64,000 nucleotides of DNA, from the NCBI GenBank assembly GCA_963921825.1, contig OY997593.1:43911111-43975110 (forward strand). The letters run 5' to 3'. A program made the translations under genes and the position numbers. Shown piece by piece: positions 11,103-22,562 of the stretch. Below the pieces are notes generated by a model that saw only the letters and a program-made list of their open reading frames with translations, was not told where the DNA came from and did no database searches. Each line of letters begins with the position of its first letter. Position 1 is the first letter of the stretch. This DNA is from Erodium maritimum (lineage: Eukaryota > Streptophyta > Magnoliopsida > Geraniales > Geraniaceae).

Positions 11103-12345
11103 GGTTGATTTTCCTTGATTCCTATGCATGGTAAATTGAGTCTAGAACTACATGTATGACCCATTCGAGGCGAAATAAGAATAAGGAACATGGTTAATTA
11201 AGAAAATGATTTTAGGCCATCTATGGACCGTTTGAGCCCAAATTGCCTACCTTTGCATAATTATGTCTCTTAGTCACCCCATTTGAGCTTTAGCCTGTCG
11301 TTTCTAACCCGAACATTATGATCCTATGTGCCTTTCGTTTCTTTGTATATCCTCGTTATTGTTTGAACCCATATCTCTTGGCTTAGGTGCTTCATTTAGA
11401 GGGGGTATTATTTGGGATGTTGAGTAAGCGAAAGAAAAAAAAATTGTATTCATATGTCATTAGGTGGTATTGGGAGAAATTATTATAGCATGACCCCAAA
11501 AAGAAAAAAAATAGAAAAAGAGGGAACACATATCAAAATTTATATCCCCGTGAGAAAAATAAGTATGTGGTAATGCGAGATGGGTTGAATAATGGTGGTA
11601 CAAGTGTGGATAGCTAAGGAAAAAATGAGCAAATTAGTACTACACTTAGTCATTCCATAAAAAAAGGGGTATTAGAGATTGCAAAAGTTGGATGGTGCAC
11701 AAACGGCGGTTGGGATGTGTGAAACACTTGTTGGTGTGAGAATGAAGCATATTTGTCTTGAGATATCTATATGAGCTTCTTTTCATATTCCTTCCCTACC
11801 TTTCGCCTAGCCATACATTACAAGCCTAAGTAAAGACCTTTCTGATTCTTAATGGTCATGATTCCTTACAATTAGTGGAGATGGGTTTAACATGATAGCA
11901 TATGAATCTCTAAAGTCCATGTAAAGGGAAAAAGGGAAACTCCCGGTTATATTGAATGAAGAAATGCGAGTTTAAATGAACATAGTTAGTCATTAATGTG
12001 AGTAGCGTCTTACTTTGTGGTATTCATTAGCCTATATGCTTCTTTGATAAATGTAAGGTTTGTGGCAAGTAACGACTGTGAGAAAGTCTTTATGATCCAC
12101 TGTGCATGATTACTCATTTTGTCACCTATTTTCGTTCCTCTTTTGCATGCATCATGTAGTGCGTTTTAGGAATGCATTAGGTTTAGGTTCATGCATTGCA
12201 CGTGCATCTTTACTTTTCTGTGTTTGAATAAAGGAGGCCCGGACTCCTCCTATCGAGGTGAACCTCGGGGTTTAACCGGGACATATCATTTGCTGTTTTA
12301 TTAATTTGGTTTTCTCGGGACGAGAAAAGTTTAAGTGTGGGGTGT
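11103..12345 (+). other. 3' untranslated region and polypurine tract of Athila element
   Basis: AT-rich, no gene seen. It ends in an A/G-rich tract and AAGTGTGGGGTGT directly before the right LTR at 12346, the expected plus-strand primer position. Confidence 0.75.
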
Positions 12346-13890
12346 TGATGTGGACGCAAAAATGCATCGTTTTCGATGTTTTTAAGCCCACATCTTAAGC
12401 TTTTCGGTCCCGGGAATAGGTTGTTTAATGCATTTCTTCTTACTTTCGTGCAGTGAGCCCTAAGTTTAGAGTTTCCAGGTATTTGGAGCGAAACGAGGGT
12501 ATTTATCAGAACAAATAAGCCGAGCAGCTGCAGGATAGAAGATCGAGCCAAGAACGGGCAGCTAACTTCGGATCCTCAGAGCCATACGGTCCGTGTGGGA
12601 GACGGGCCGGAACAAGGCCAGTTCCGTATGGGAATCCGGGCCGGAACAACGCCCGTTCCGTTCGACCTACCGGACCGGAATGCCACACGGTCCGTGCGGG
12701 TTACCGGGCGCCTGAAGGGGAAAAAGAGTCGTGCTCTCTGTTTTGATACGGAACCTGACCCGGTCCGTATTTCATAGAGGGCCGGTATGTGATGCGTTTC
12801 GTATCACTTAGAGGGCCGGCACATGACCCGGTCCACGCCACTTAGAGGGCCAGAATGTGGCATGCTCCGTGCCACGCGTGTTCAGACCTGCGTTTTTCAG
12901 TGCCCTATTTATGCTGATTGAAGACTTATTTTGCAAGGGTTACGAATTTGGGGAGCAAAAAGGAGAATTTTGGAGCTAAAGCTTGGAGCTTGAAGGAAGA
13001 AGAGTGCATCTTAGAGCTAGGATTGAAGACTATTATGATTTTACATTTCGTACTTGGGTATTGTGTATCAAACTTAATTACACTATGTTTATCTATATGT
13101 CTTCTTCTTCACTTTGTTTGTTCTTCTTCTCCATCATGATCTAAGCTTCCATTGATCTAGGGCTAGGGGAAGCAATATGAGTAATTGATTCAATGGGTAT
13201 GTAGTTACATTGTGCAATTTGTGTTTAGGATAATGTTTACATAATTTGGAATTAATGCTTCATCAAATTGATCACTTGATAGTTGATTAGGTTTTGGCAC
13301 TCAATAATCGAAAGCTGAGAGTGACTAAAAGGACTAAGGATTATGTAACTCGGGTTTAAACCTAGTCTCTAATAAAGTTAGGTTAACACGAGTGTAACAG
13401 CTATAGGCGTATAAACCGAAAGTTAGAGGAGTTCATGAATCGTAATGATGTATGTCTCACTACACCCAGATTAGAAATAACTAAGTGGTCAGATTATACT
13501 AGGGACCTAATTCGATCGAAAGATGTTTAGGACCAGCTGAGAGAACTTCCGTTACCTTAGACTTACCTTATTTACACGTGTAAACACAAACCCCTGCGAG
13601 TCAATAGTCATATTGTGACCCCGTTAAAGCCCTAGATCACCTTTTCCCCTGAATTTCACAAACACTTGAACTCTGCTATTAGTTTATTTCAATTTGCTTT
13701 AAAACTTGTTATTTACAATTTTCAAAACAAAAAAAAACAACCATTCTCAGAAACAGATTAATAACAGATTATAAATCGAGTGACTATGTTACTGCTCCCT
13801 TGGGTACGATAACCGAACTTGAACCGAAATACTACTTGACGACCGGTGCGCTTGTCGCGCCCTTTTTGTGAGTTAATTCTCAGGGCGTCA
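12346..13890 (+). repeat. 3' LTR of Athila-type element
   Basis: 1545 bp, TG...CA, collinear with 1933-3489 and separated from the outer gypsy gag by the duplication ggggc (13891-13895). Confidence 0.93.
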
Positions 13891-14112
13891 GGGGCACCTA
13901 GCAGAGAAGTGCCATGGTCGTCCGCACTGGAAGCATACCGACTGCACGACACTCGGCCTCCCTTCAGGTCTCGCCAGATTGCTCCCTGGACGAGGTGCGG
14001 GCCCACTGCTCCTGGAACAGTCTCGAGCTAGATGGCCCGGCTGTCCGCACGAATGACACAATTGCTCCGACGAGGCCAGTCCAACGGATGCCACTGTTCC
14101 GGCCTGTCGCAT
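13891..14112 (-). mobile_element. Gag zinc-knuckle part of the outer gypsy element
   Basis: The minus-strand translation has two CCHC knuckles: CHSCGQPGHLARDC, and a second reading CFQCGRPWHFSARC. They bind element RNA in the nucleocapsid. The remaining gag continues at 1932 on the far side of the Athila insertion. Fossil. Confidence 0.85.
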
Positions 14113-14825
14113 CCCGCCAGAGTGTGCCTGTGGCCAAAAAGATCCTGAGGTCCTCTGCCTCGAACTAATAACATGCCTAGTCTTAGTATAGTCATACTAG
14201 TTTCACACAACCAGGGAAACCCGCACACTTGTGCGTCCCACAAGTCAACCACACAGTTCAGCAGTTTCAAACAAAAGTCACACAGTCCACAGTTCACGTC
14301 ACATAGCATTTCCACAAAAGTCTCAACATCAATCTTAATTCCACGGGTTCTCAACACTTGTCTCTTTCTAACATAACATTCATGTCGACATCGTGTCGTT
14401 ACAACCTGGTTCAGGCGTCCCCGAATTACGTTGTAACCACTTGACGTCCCCCCATCACGTTCGACTACAGTGGTGCCCCAGAGTCGGATCATGATAGTAC
14501 AAACACTTCAGTTTTGCAGCATTTGGGCATGACCCGTTTGAAAATTCTACTAACCATCCGCTCACGTGGGACATTCAACTCACATCCTGCATAAGCACTC
14601 AACACAATCATAGCACACAACAATCAGCAAACATAATCATTAACACTAATCACGGTGTTCACCGCAAGTACACGACACCTAGACAGGACATTTCACAAAA
14701 CCGAGACTCTCTTCATCTCGATTTTACGCGTAGGACATTTCCGATTTGTGTCACCGACTCATCGAAACCTAACGACTTAACTCTACCCACCTAGTAGATG
14801 TACGGTCTGAAGTTTTGCAAAACCA
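14113..14825 (-). other. 5' gag remnant and untranslated leader of the outer gypsy element
   Basis: No clear protein. A block near 14390-14490 resembles 59575-59680 in the other gypsy element (the 'ggttcaggcgtccccgaa' phrase and the 'ctcgactacagnggngcccc' phrase), so it is family-conserved leader sequence. Confidence 0.6.
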
Positions 14826-14838
14826 GGCTCTGATACCA
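14826..14838 (-). other. Primer binding site, initiator-Met tRNA type
   Basis: On the minus strand TGGTATCAGAGCC, three bases inside the LTR end at 14842. It is the usual site for chromovirus reverse-transcription priming. Confidence 0.9.
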
Positions 14839-14841
14839 AAT

Positions 14842-17800
14842 TGTCACGCCCCAAATCCGGTTTTGACCAGACTCGAGACGTGAACTAAAAACAATAATAA
14901 TAAAGCAAGTTTTAACGAAATGAAACTCCAATAAGTTGTTTAAAGTCAGCAACACCGAGTCAACGCTCGAAAACCCAGAAATAAAGAGTTTAATACAAAA
15001 AGGGAAAGTACGTCTCTATAGGATCCCAAAACTAGGACTCTCGCCAAGCTTTCCATCTTTGAGACGTCCTCTAAACCAACTCACGATCGAAACCTGTAAA
15101 ACAGTAATGAAGGGGGGGAGCTTTCGCTCAGTTGGAAAAAGTAGTTAAGGGGATGAGCTATCCGCTCACCATCACGGGTAACCGTCCAATTAGGGCATAC
15201 TAGTAAGCACCATAACTACAAATCAATTTAAACAAGTAACCCAAGACGACGCTTGACCCCCACTTGGGTGCAACCCGTAAATCAAACTCGACAATGAACC
15301 GAACTCACACATTTCTTCTTAACTATGCTCTTAGCACCCGTCACCTAACAGTTCTCAATGGACAACGACCACGGTTATCTCACAACTGACCACACGTGCG
15401 AACTCGCACGACAATACACTAAACTCAGGTATAACTGTATTTCAAATCACAGAAGATCACATAACAAGCATAAGTAATCACAACAATCAAAAAAGCTCAA
15501 CACACAGAGTAATATCATTAGCAACCACTTACACCTGTGGCATTCCAGAGAAATGTGCCGGCTTCCATGGCCCGACTCACCATATCGTACCGAACTCGAC
15601 ATCGGCCTAGATATCTTCCCGGAATACACAGCATCGGGGTACAACTCATAATATAGCGGACTGGAATCCTCCGTCGGTCGGGTATATCTTCCCGTAGCAC
15701 GGGGCACAAATCACGTCACAAATACCATACCGGAACACTCATCGGTATAAACATTGCTCTGGAACACCCTCCTCGGCTCTAGATCCCCTGTACCGTAATC
15801 GCACATGCAGCACATGTATCGCACCGGAACCAATCCTCGGCCTGGATATCCTATACTGGAACCCTCCATGGTATAGATATCATACCAGAAGCCTCGGTCT
15901 AGATATCTATATCGGAACCATCCATCGATATAGATATCGGACCGGAACACACCACCTCGGAACATATCGTGCCGGAACGGCATCAGCCACGATATCGGAC
16001 CGGAACAACATCCTCAAACATATCATATCAAACATATCACACCGGCATACCATACCGAACACTCTTACCGAACACACCACATCGGTCTATCAATCACCCG
16101 ATCATATCACAAGACGATGATTCACACTACATTCACCACGTTCTAATAGCATATCATGATCCTTAATTTAACAACGGACATAACACATATCACACATTAC
16201 AAGCTACTAGTCACAACAAACACAACCAACACACAATCCTACGAGCCGTACCAGGGACCCACATGTGATACTACAGCACAACAATTCCCACACCTACGGC
16301 ACGACCTGACCGCAAGTGGTTCCATTTTTATACGACTACGCTAGTTATTCACATCCTACATGTGATTCTATATTTATTCCGGTTGTTCATATCTTATATG
16401 CATACTAGTAACTTTCCGCAATTAAACCGGTATTCGTTACTTTTCCCCATGGTTGTAAAAGTCTCCGCCTACTCCGCCTAGGCCCCACAATCTATAAGAA
16501 CGCCCGACTCGCCGCCTCGCCTAGGCCCCAAAATCTGAAAACCATCCGACTCGTCGTCCCATCCGATTAATCAAAAATTTGGGACTCTGGTTTGTCAAAT
16601 CGGACATTTGAAAAAGAGATGAAAAGGTGAGAGGAACAATATGTTTGTAATGGTCTTGAATTTTTTGATAAAAAGAATTTGACACGTGTCCCTCTTTGGT
16701 GGTTCAGCATTATAATTTATATTTTTATTAAAATAAAGAGTAAAATCAAAATGAGAGCATTATTTGGTTTAATATTTTGTAATTTGATACTTTATGTTTT
16801 TTTATATCATACAAATATAGTTTATATTTTGAATTTTTGATAATATTTGTGTACTATATACTTATTAATAATTAAAAATATTAAAAAGTTAAATACGCCT
16901 AGGCCCCGACTAGTCCCCGCCTAGCGCCTAAGGGTTCTCACCGTCCGACTGACGCCTAGCGCCATTTACAACCTTGCTTTTCCCTACCTCAACCGCTATC
17001 CAAACGCGAACGATCACGAGTCGCCTAGTAGCCTCCTCCGCCGTGCTCGGGAACAACGTCTAAGATTACAAGTAATACGAGAATTAATAATAACTCAAGG
17101 GTGGTTCAAAGAGAGAAATAACCAAACTAACCCCCAATTACTCAATCTTAACAAAATGGGCCCAGAAGACCCATTTTGCCCGGAATATGGAAAACGTCCC
17201 TCGGGCCTCCGAAAATTCCCCGTTTTTGTTTCTATCATTCCTAATTAAATTTAATTGTTCCAACGCACTTGACGGAATCAAATTCCGATGTCCGGGCGTT
17301 CTAAAACCGCAATTAAAGTTTCTAAACTACAATTTCCGAATTTCCACGAATCACTTCCATAATTCGTTCCGGGTGTGTATTATCGATCCGGGGATCACCC
17401 AAGACCACCCAAACACGACACACCCGCTCCTCGGCCGAGTAGGCCCCACGGCCACACATGGACCGTGGGTGGCCGGACCGGACCGCCACCGTGTGGCCGG
17501 TCACGGTTCCATTCCCTCCCTCCGGCCATGGCCAGTTATACCCCCCGGTGACCGGCCGGAGCTCCGGCAAACCTCCGGTCGCCGGAAAAATACCCCATTT
17601 CTCCAAAAAGTTCCTAACAAGCTTTACATTCTCCAAAACTCCATTGTTAGGTTCTAAAACCTTAATATTAACCTCAACCCCAAACACTTCAACCCGAAAT
17701 GGGTTTCATCCAAATAATAACAAACCCAATTGATTTCCCTCAAACTCTTCCACTTTCTCTCCACAATCATCTATTTAACCATCAAAACCCCAAACCCGTA

Positions 17801-18489
17801 ACACCCAATGTTTGTTCAAGCAATTTCTACCAAAACCCATAACTAGAAGTTTAACAAAAGGGAAGTGAAGTGCAATATTACCTTAGGGAACGGGTAAATG
17901 ATGAAGAAAATGGAAGAAAATGAGGGTTTTGGTGGTAGAAATCAAGTTTAAAGAGGCATTTTTCTTCTCTTCTTCCCCTTTCTTCTTCTTCAAGTTATGA
18001 AGGTTTCAAGCTTTCTCTCTCTATATATATAGAATTCGGCCAAGGTGAGAAAATGTGCTAAAAATTTCCCAAAAGTGGTATTTATCCTAAAGGTAGAAAT
18101 GTCATTTTCGTCCTTTAACCCCCCTCTCTCTCGTTTGTCCACAAGTGGGGACCAAATGGTCTTTTCTCACCATTTTCTTCCCCTCCAAGCCATCATGGAC
18201 ATGTGTACATGTGGGGTCCACCTCTACCCAAAATATCTCAACTCAAATTAAATTAATTCGTTAAGACCCCTAATTAGACCTAGTTTGACCCGGGTTTGAC
18301 TTTTTTTCGCAAAAGTAGTCATTGAAAGAAAATGACCCAACTAAGCTAACCGTAACGACGGCTAAGCTTTTTGGGTCCCGGAAAAGTCCTGAATGACTCC
18401 CGGAGTCATCGGTTGACTTTTTCGATGGAAAGTCAACTTTCCCCAAATTTCACCGGTTCGACCGGTGTTGACCGGGGGCGGTTCTTACA
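14842..18489 (-). repeat. 5' LTR of the outer gypsy element
   Basis: 3648 bp including a 529 bp MITE. On the minus strand it starts TGTAAGAACCGCCCCCGG and ends GGGGCGTGACA. It is the same subfamily as the solo LTR 33198-36236. Degenerate repeats with GATATC...CCGGAAC phrases occupy about 15580-16040, equivalent to the tandem array at 35230-35650. No gene lies inside; a long run of open frames here is not coding. Confidence 0.9.
16448..16976. mobile_element. hAT-type MITE inside gypsy LTR
   Basis: Starts CATGGTTGTAAA and ends TTTACAACCTTG, i.e. 12-bp terminal inverted repeats with one mismatch. An 8-bp target duplication cttttccc sits at 16440-16447 and 16977-16984. Sub-terminal GCCTAGGC-rich repeats flank an AT-rich core. 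The 8-bp duplication and CA-GG ends fit the hAT superfamily. No coding capacity. Confidence 0.9.
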
Positions 18490-19740
18490 CGGCCCCAGAT
18501 CTGAGTGGGTCGTTTTTCTACACCGGTGTAGATGATGAGTTTTGGGCCTTCTTCACCGTCTTGTTCTTCGTCTTTTCCGGGCTCAGATCTCTCGCGGTGG
18601 TTTTCTCGCTCCAAATCTGTTTCTTCCTCATCTGTTCTCGGGTGAATCCGGGCCTCGTCGAAGCGACGAGGGGTTTAGGTCAGAGTTGACCTTGGTGTGG
18701 TCGTTTCAGAGCTGTGGGTGGGGACGTTCTCTTCGGGTTTTCGGTTCTGGGTTTGCAGGAGCAGCGAGTTTTCTACCCTACGCGCCTTGGCTCTCGGTCA
18801 AAGTTGTCTGTAAGTCTCTTTTCTCCACTCAATTACTCTTCCCTGAACAGATCTGGATGCAAAAACTTCCTTCCTCGTCTTCGTTTCTATGGACGAGGCC
18901 CAACAATTGGTGTTGGCCATTGTCGGGATTATGCCTAACGGTGTTTGGAAGTAATGTTAGTTGTGTTAGTGGGTATGGATATGGTTTGACAGGGTGAGGG
19001 ATAGAAGTCCCAATCGTCTCGTATCTGGGTACTGGGGATTGGTTGGTGTACTTAGTGGAGGAAGGCCGGAATCTCTATCGTTACTGGTTCCTCAGTTCTG
19101 GGTGTGGCGTGGGGTGGAGACTTTGGGTGCGGGAGTGCCACTATGTTTCCTTGGGGGTTCTTTGTTGGTGTTGTCTCTCACTTCTCTGGCATTTTGCATC
19201 TGTTGTGACCGGTGGTGGTTCACTTGATTCGACCGGTAATGGCGGATACCGTTCAATGCGTGGTGTTGGAAGTTGGACCGAAGCAGCGTCAGTAATATGT
19301 CTGGCTTGCGCGGGGCTCGAGGCAGGGATGAGTCTTTTAGGTCTTTTTTCTTTCTCTGTTGTCTGTGTCTGTTTGGGTCTTGTTGCCCCTGTTGGCTTTG
19401 TTGCCTGTTAGGTTTGGCCCTAGTTAGGCTTAGGTAGTGGTTGGTTGGGCTTGGCTCGTGGTTGTTTTGTTGCTGATTTTCTTTTTTGGTTCTGAGACCA
19501 GTTCTGTTATGGGTTTAGGTTGTTGTTTAGACCCTTAATGTTTAGTTGTTGTACTTTATGGTAGAGAATTTTGGGGACTTAACCCTTTATTGTGGGCATT
19601 GGGTTATGTTTTCTGGTTTGAGGTGTCGTGTAGGCATACTCTTTGTTGTAAGTTGCACCTGAGGGTTTACCCTTGGCCTCGTTTTTCACTTTGAAAACTT
19701 GGCTTTTATAAAACAAAAAATTGCTGATAAAAAAAACAAG
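18490..19740 (+). mobile_element. LINE-like retroposon 3' part (tentative)
   Basis: The right flank of the outer gypsy LTR. The sequence is T/G-rich with no recognisable protein and ends in A-rich runs (about 19710-19738), like a non-LTR retroposon 3' end on the plus strand. Its beginning would be left of the window, beyond the gypsy insertion. Open frames at 18465-19411 give no familiar motif. Confidence 0.35.
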
Positions 19741-20580
19741 AATTAATCCAAAAATTCCCAAAACTAATTCCCTATTTCTCAACAAACAAGTGCGTGACAA
19801 ACTCCAAAAAAAATTCAAATCAAATATCTTTTGTTACGTTGGTCATGTGAAAAATGCTATGCAAGGTTTAAACTTCTACTCTTGTTTCGTGATTTTTCCG
19901 TGACGACAATCATGAACTAAGAGTTTGGCTACCTATTTCAAGAGCCACAACACATCAACTCAAAACCATTTTCCCGTAGCTTTTAACCTCTCAAGAAGAT
20001 GAAGATAACAAGATGGTTCTTTGCAAAAACCACAACCACTAAGCTGTTTTTTGATCTTACACGCCACTAACACCACAAAACAAAGAACACCAAGAAGAAC
20101 CGTATGCTTTTTTCTTGAAATGGCAAATGATACTATTAAGCCCTCAAATATCTGAGAAATATTTAAGAGAGGCATGGCTATGTTCTTAATCTCAGGCAGC
20201 AGACTATACAAGAACTATCTTTGTTTTTGATCCCTAGCACACCACACAACCTTTTCTACTTGTTTTTTTTTTCTCTGCAACATTGGAGCCACCACCTTGA
20301 TTTTTGTTCAAAATTTGCTCTTGTTCTTTTCTCTTGAAAAAAAAGGAGTTGTCGCCACACACTAAAAAAAATGGACTCAAACCCTACTATACACATATAT
20401 GCCAACATAAGATAAGATGCAATGGGCTTAAGTGATAGGCTTGATTTTGGGATTTAAGATTTGTGGTCTTTGGAGTAAAAATTCTACAATCTCTATTTTG
20501 ACGATAAAGCCCATAAAAGCTCCACCTGTTCGTCGTCTTCCATCGGGTCATAAAAAATCCATCCCGAAGGTTCCCGCTCC
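19741..20580. other. Unassigned intergenic sequence
   Basis: AT-rich. The only notable frame is minus-strand 19960-20211 (83 codons) with one hydrophobic stretch and a CGFCKEPSCYLHLLERLK end. I recognise no family and do not call it a gene. Confidence 0.4.
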
Positions 20581-22503
20581 CATGGAAAAAAAAATTCGAC
20601 CGTTTGAAAACCGTCGGTAACGGCTATTTTTTTTAAATTAAATTTAAAACAATTTAAACTCTATAAATACTCCAACCCCAACCTCATTTTTTTCACACCT
20701 ATTCTCCAATTTCACTCTCACATTCCCACGTTCTATTCTCTCATTTCCAAAATGTCCGACAATGATATTCCGACTTATGAGGAGATGGCAACCCAATTCC
20801 CGACATATGAGGAGATAGTAGCCCAATTGCCGACAAATGAGGACATGGCAGCCCAAATGCGAGCAGTTGAGCAACGAGTCCGGCAGAGGTTTGAGAGGAG
20901 CATGCAGAGAGCAATGCCAAGGATTAAAGGGTCGTTCGTGGGGAACCAATGCGACGAGAGATTAACAGAGGTCGTGCTGAAGCCCACGACCAATTAATGA
21001 GGTACTATTTTGTAGATCATCCCATATATGGCCCTCATATGTTTAGGCGTCGATTCGGTATGTGCAAACCACTTTTTCAACGCATTATGGACAAGGTCAA
21101 GGAACACGACAATTACTTCGTTCAGAAGCCCGACGCGGCTTCACGGTTGGGCTTATCAACGGAACAGAAGTGCACCGCCGCGATACGAATGCTTGCGTAT
21201 GGGTGCTTGGTCGATTCATTGGACGAAACTCTGCACATTGGGGTAAGCACTATACTTGAATGTTTACGTAAGTTTTGCAAGGTCGTCATTGAGGTATTCA
21301 GAGCCGAGTATGAGCGTACACCCACAACGGCTGACATAAAGCGCTTACTCCGAGAAGGGTACAACCGAGGGTTTTCCGGAATGACGGGGAATCTTGACTG
21401 CATGCATTGGAAGTGAAAGAATTGCCCACTCGAAGACCAGGGAGCCCATGGACGGGGAAGTCACCACGGGGACAAGACGGTTATGCTTGAAGTTGTAGCG
21501 TCCCATCATTTATGGATTTGGCATGCGTTTTTCGAGATGGCTGGCTCGAACAACGACATCAACGTCCTCAACAACAACCACTTATTCCAAGACGCTTACT
21601 ACGGCCGTGAGCTGGGAGTGGAGTACCATATCAATGGCCACCGGTACGACCGACCTTATTACTTGGTGGACGACATTTACCCAACATGGGCACGGTTCGT
21701 GAAGACTATTCGACATCCCTACGAGCCCAAAGAGAAGTTGTTTGCTAAATGCCAAGAAAGTGCTCGGAAAGATATTGAAAGGACTTTTGGAGTACTTCAA
21801 GCAAGGTGACACATTATTTCCCGTCCCGCTCGTACTTGGAGCAAACACACTTCGGCTGATATCATGCACACTTGCATCATTCTACACAACATGATTGTAA
21901 AGGATGAGCGCGACCGGTACGAGTATTGGGATAACGACTTGTTGTATGAGCAACCTCCAGAAGTGCCGAATTGGACACCACCGGAACGATGGCACCAAGG
22001 CGGTCCATTGGCATACCAGCAACTAGTGGATTGTCAACAAAGTGTCACAAATCATCAGACTCACAAACAACTACAAAATGATCTTATAGAGCACTTATGG
22101 GATCTATATGGAGCTGGTTTCCGTGACGACGAGTAGTCATTTGTACTCTCGGAGCTGGTTTTTGGGTTGTATTAAAAGGGGATGAATAAAATTTCAAGTT
22201 GATTTTTATTCGTGTTAAATTTATGAATTATTTTTTTATTGTCATTAATTATTTTTTTTCACATTTGTTTATATTTTGTATAATTTAAACGGTTTCTGAT
22301 AAAAAATTAAATAAAACAACAAAATATCAATTTATTAACAACCCAACATCCAGTCAGCACAACAGACTCAATCCTAGGGGCTTACCCTGAGCCTCATTAC
22401 AAAGCACCCACTATTCTGAGTCCCTAGAGACTCACTTTTGTCCTGACAGCACAAGGAACTCAGGGCCAGGGTCTCACCAATGGCCTTTCCATTATACATG
22501 CTC
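20581..22503 (+). mobile_element. PIF/Harbinger DNA transposon, copy 1
   Basis: Homologous to copy 2 (45777-49577) from about 20581 to its right end. The right terminus ...ATACATGCTC at 22503 is followed by taa. The left end equivalent to copy 2's GC-rich 5' region is absent, so the copy is 5'-truncated. It contains a broken transposase (20752-22136). Confidence 0.85.
20752..22136 (+). pseudogene. PIF/Harbinger transposase, inactivated
   Basis: DDE transposase of the plant PIF/Harbinger type (DDE_Tnp_4 / 'plant transposon protein' family). N-terminus MSDNDIPTYEEMA near 20752, helix-rich middle, then GNLDCMHWK (first catalytic Asp), GSNNDINVLN (second Asp) and KDIERTFGVLQAR (Glu), ending DLYGAGFRDDE. 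Against copy 2 it has a 1-bp deletion near 20929 shifting the N-terminal part out of frame, and two TGG-to-TGA stops at 21414-21416 and 21807-21809. Everything from 20949 to 22136 is otherwise in one frame of about 396 codons. This suggests recent inactivation. The second Harbinger gene (Myb-like) is not seen. Confidence 0.88.
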
Positions 22504-22562
22504 TAAAGGTTCAATTAGTTTTTCTAATTATACATGCTCTAAGGGTTCAATTAGTTTTTCTA
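22491..22562 (+). repeat. 36-bp tandem duplication at transposon end
   Basis: 22491-22526 and 22527-22562 are near-identical 36-bp copies with one a/g difference. Each contains the last 13 bases of the PIF element plus flank (tacatgctctaa, then ggttcaattagtttttcta). Confidence 0.9.

Larger units (their letters stand above)
1933..13890 (+). mobile_element. Athila-type Ty3/gypsy element nested in the outer gypsy element
   Basis: Two LTRs of about 1.55 kb (1933-3489 and 12346-13890) start TGATGTGG and end GGCGTCA. A perfect 5-bp target duplication ggggc lies at 1928-1932 and 13891-13895. A tRNA-Asp-type primer site follows the left LTR. The interior holds integrase (3520-4371), an Athila-type ORF (5517-6401) and a polypurine tract before the right LTR. 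The interior is incomplete, so the copy is non-autonomous. It carries its own nested solo LTR at 7616-11097. The two LTRs differ by scattered substitutions, so the insertion is moderately old but younger than its host element. Confidence 0.93.
1..18489 (-). mobile_element. Ty3/gypsy chromovirus-type element, 3' part beyond left edge
   Basis: A minus-strand LTR retrotransposon fossil. Parts seen, in element order: 5' LTR (14842-18489), initiator-Met primer site (14826-14838), leader, gag zinc knuckles (13891-14112), gag end and protease (about 1395-1932), reverse transcriptase (about 640-1352) and RNase H (81-335). Integrase and the 3' LTR would lie left of base 1. An Athila-type element (1933-13890) sits inside its gag region. 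The RT and RNase H motifs and the very long LTR suggest the Tekay/Del branch of chromoviruses; that lineage call is from remembered motifs. The copy is broken, with several breaks in its coding region. Confidence 0.85.

Noticed and set aside
17187-17733. Frames of 90-156 codons on both strands
   Set aside because: Part of a 3.6 kb LTR; parallel frames occur in the solo LTR (33813-34433) and are not conserved as protein.
18020-18037. CTATATATATAGAATTC as a host promoter TATA box
   Set aside because: It lies within the gypsy LTR; it might serve that element's own promoter but no host gene follows.
18465-19411. Series of Trp/Cys/Leu-rich frames that look membrane-protein-like
   Set aside because: T/G-rich composition creates hydrophobic codons in all three frames; starts lie at the gypsy LTR border and no family is recognisable.
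19960-20211. 83-codon minus-strand frame with a hydrophobic stretch
   Set aside because: No homology recalled, no promoter or splice context, and neighbouring sequence is transposon-derived.
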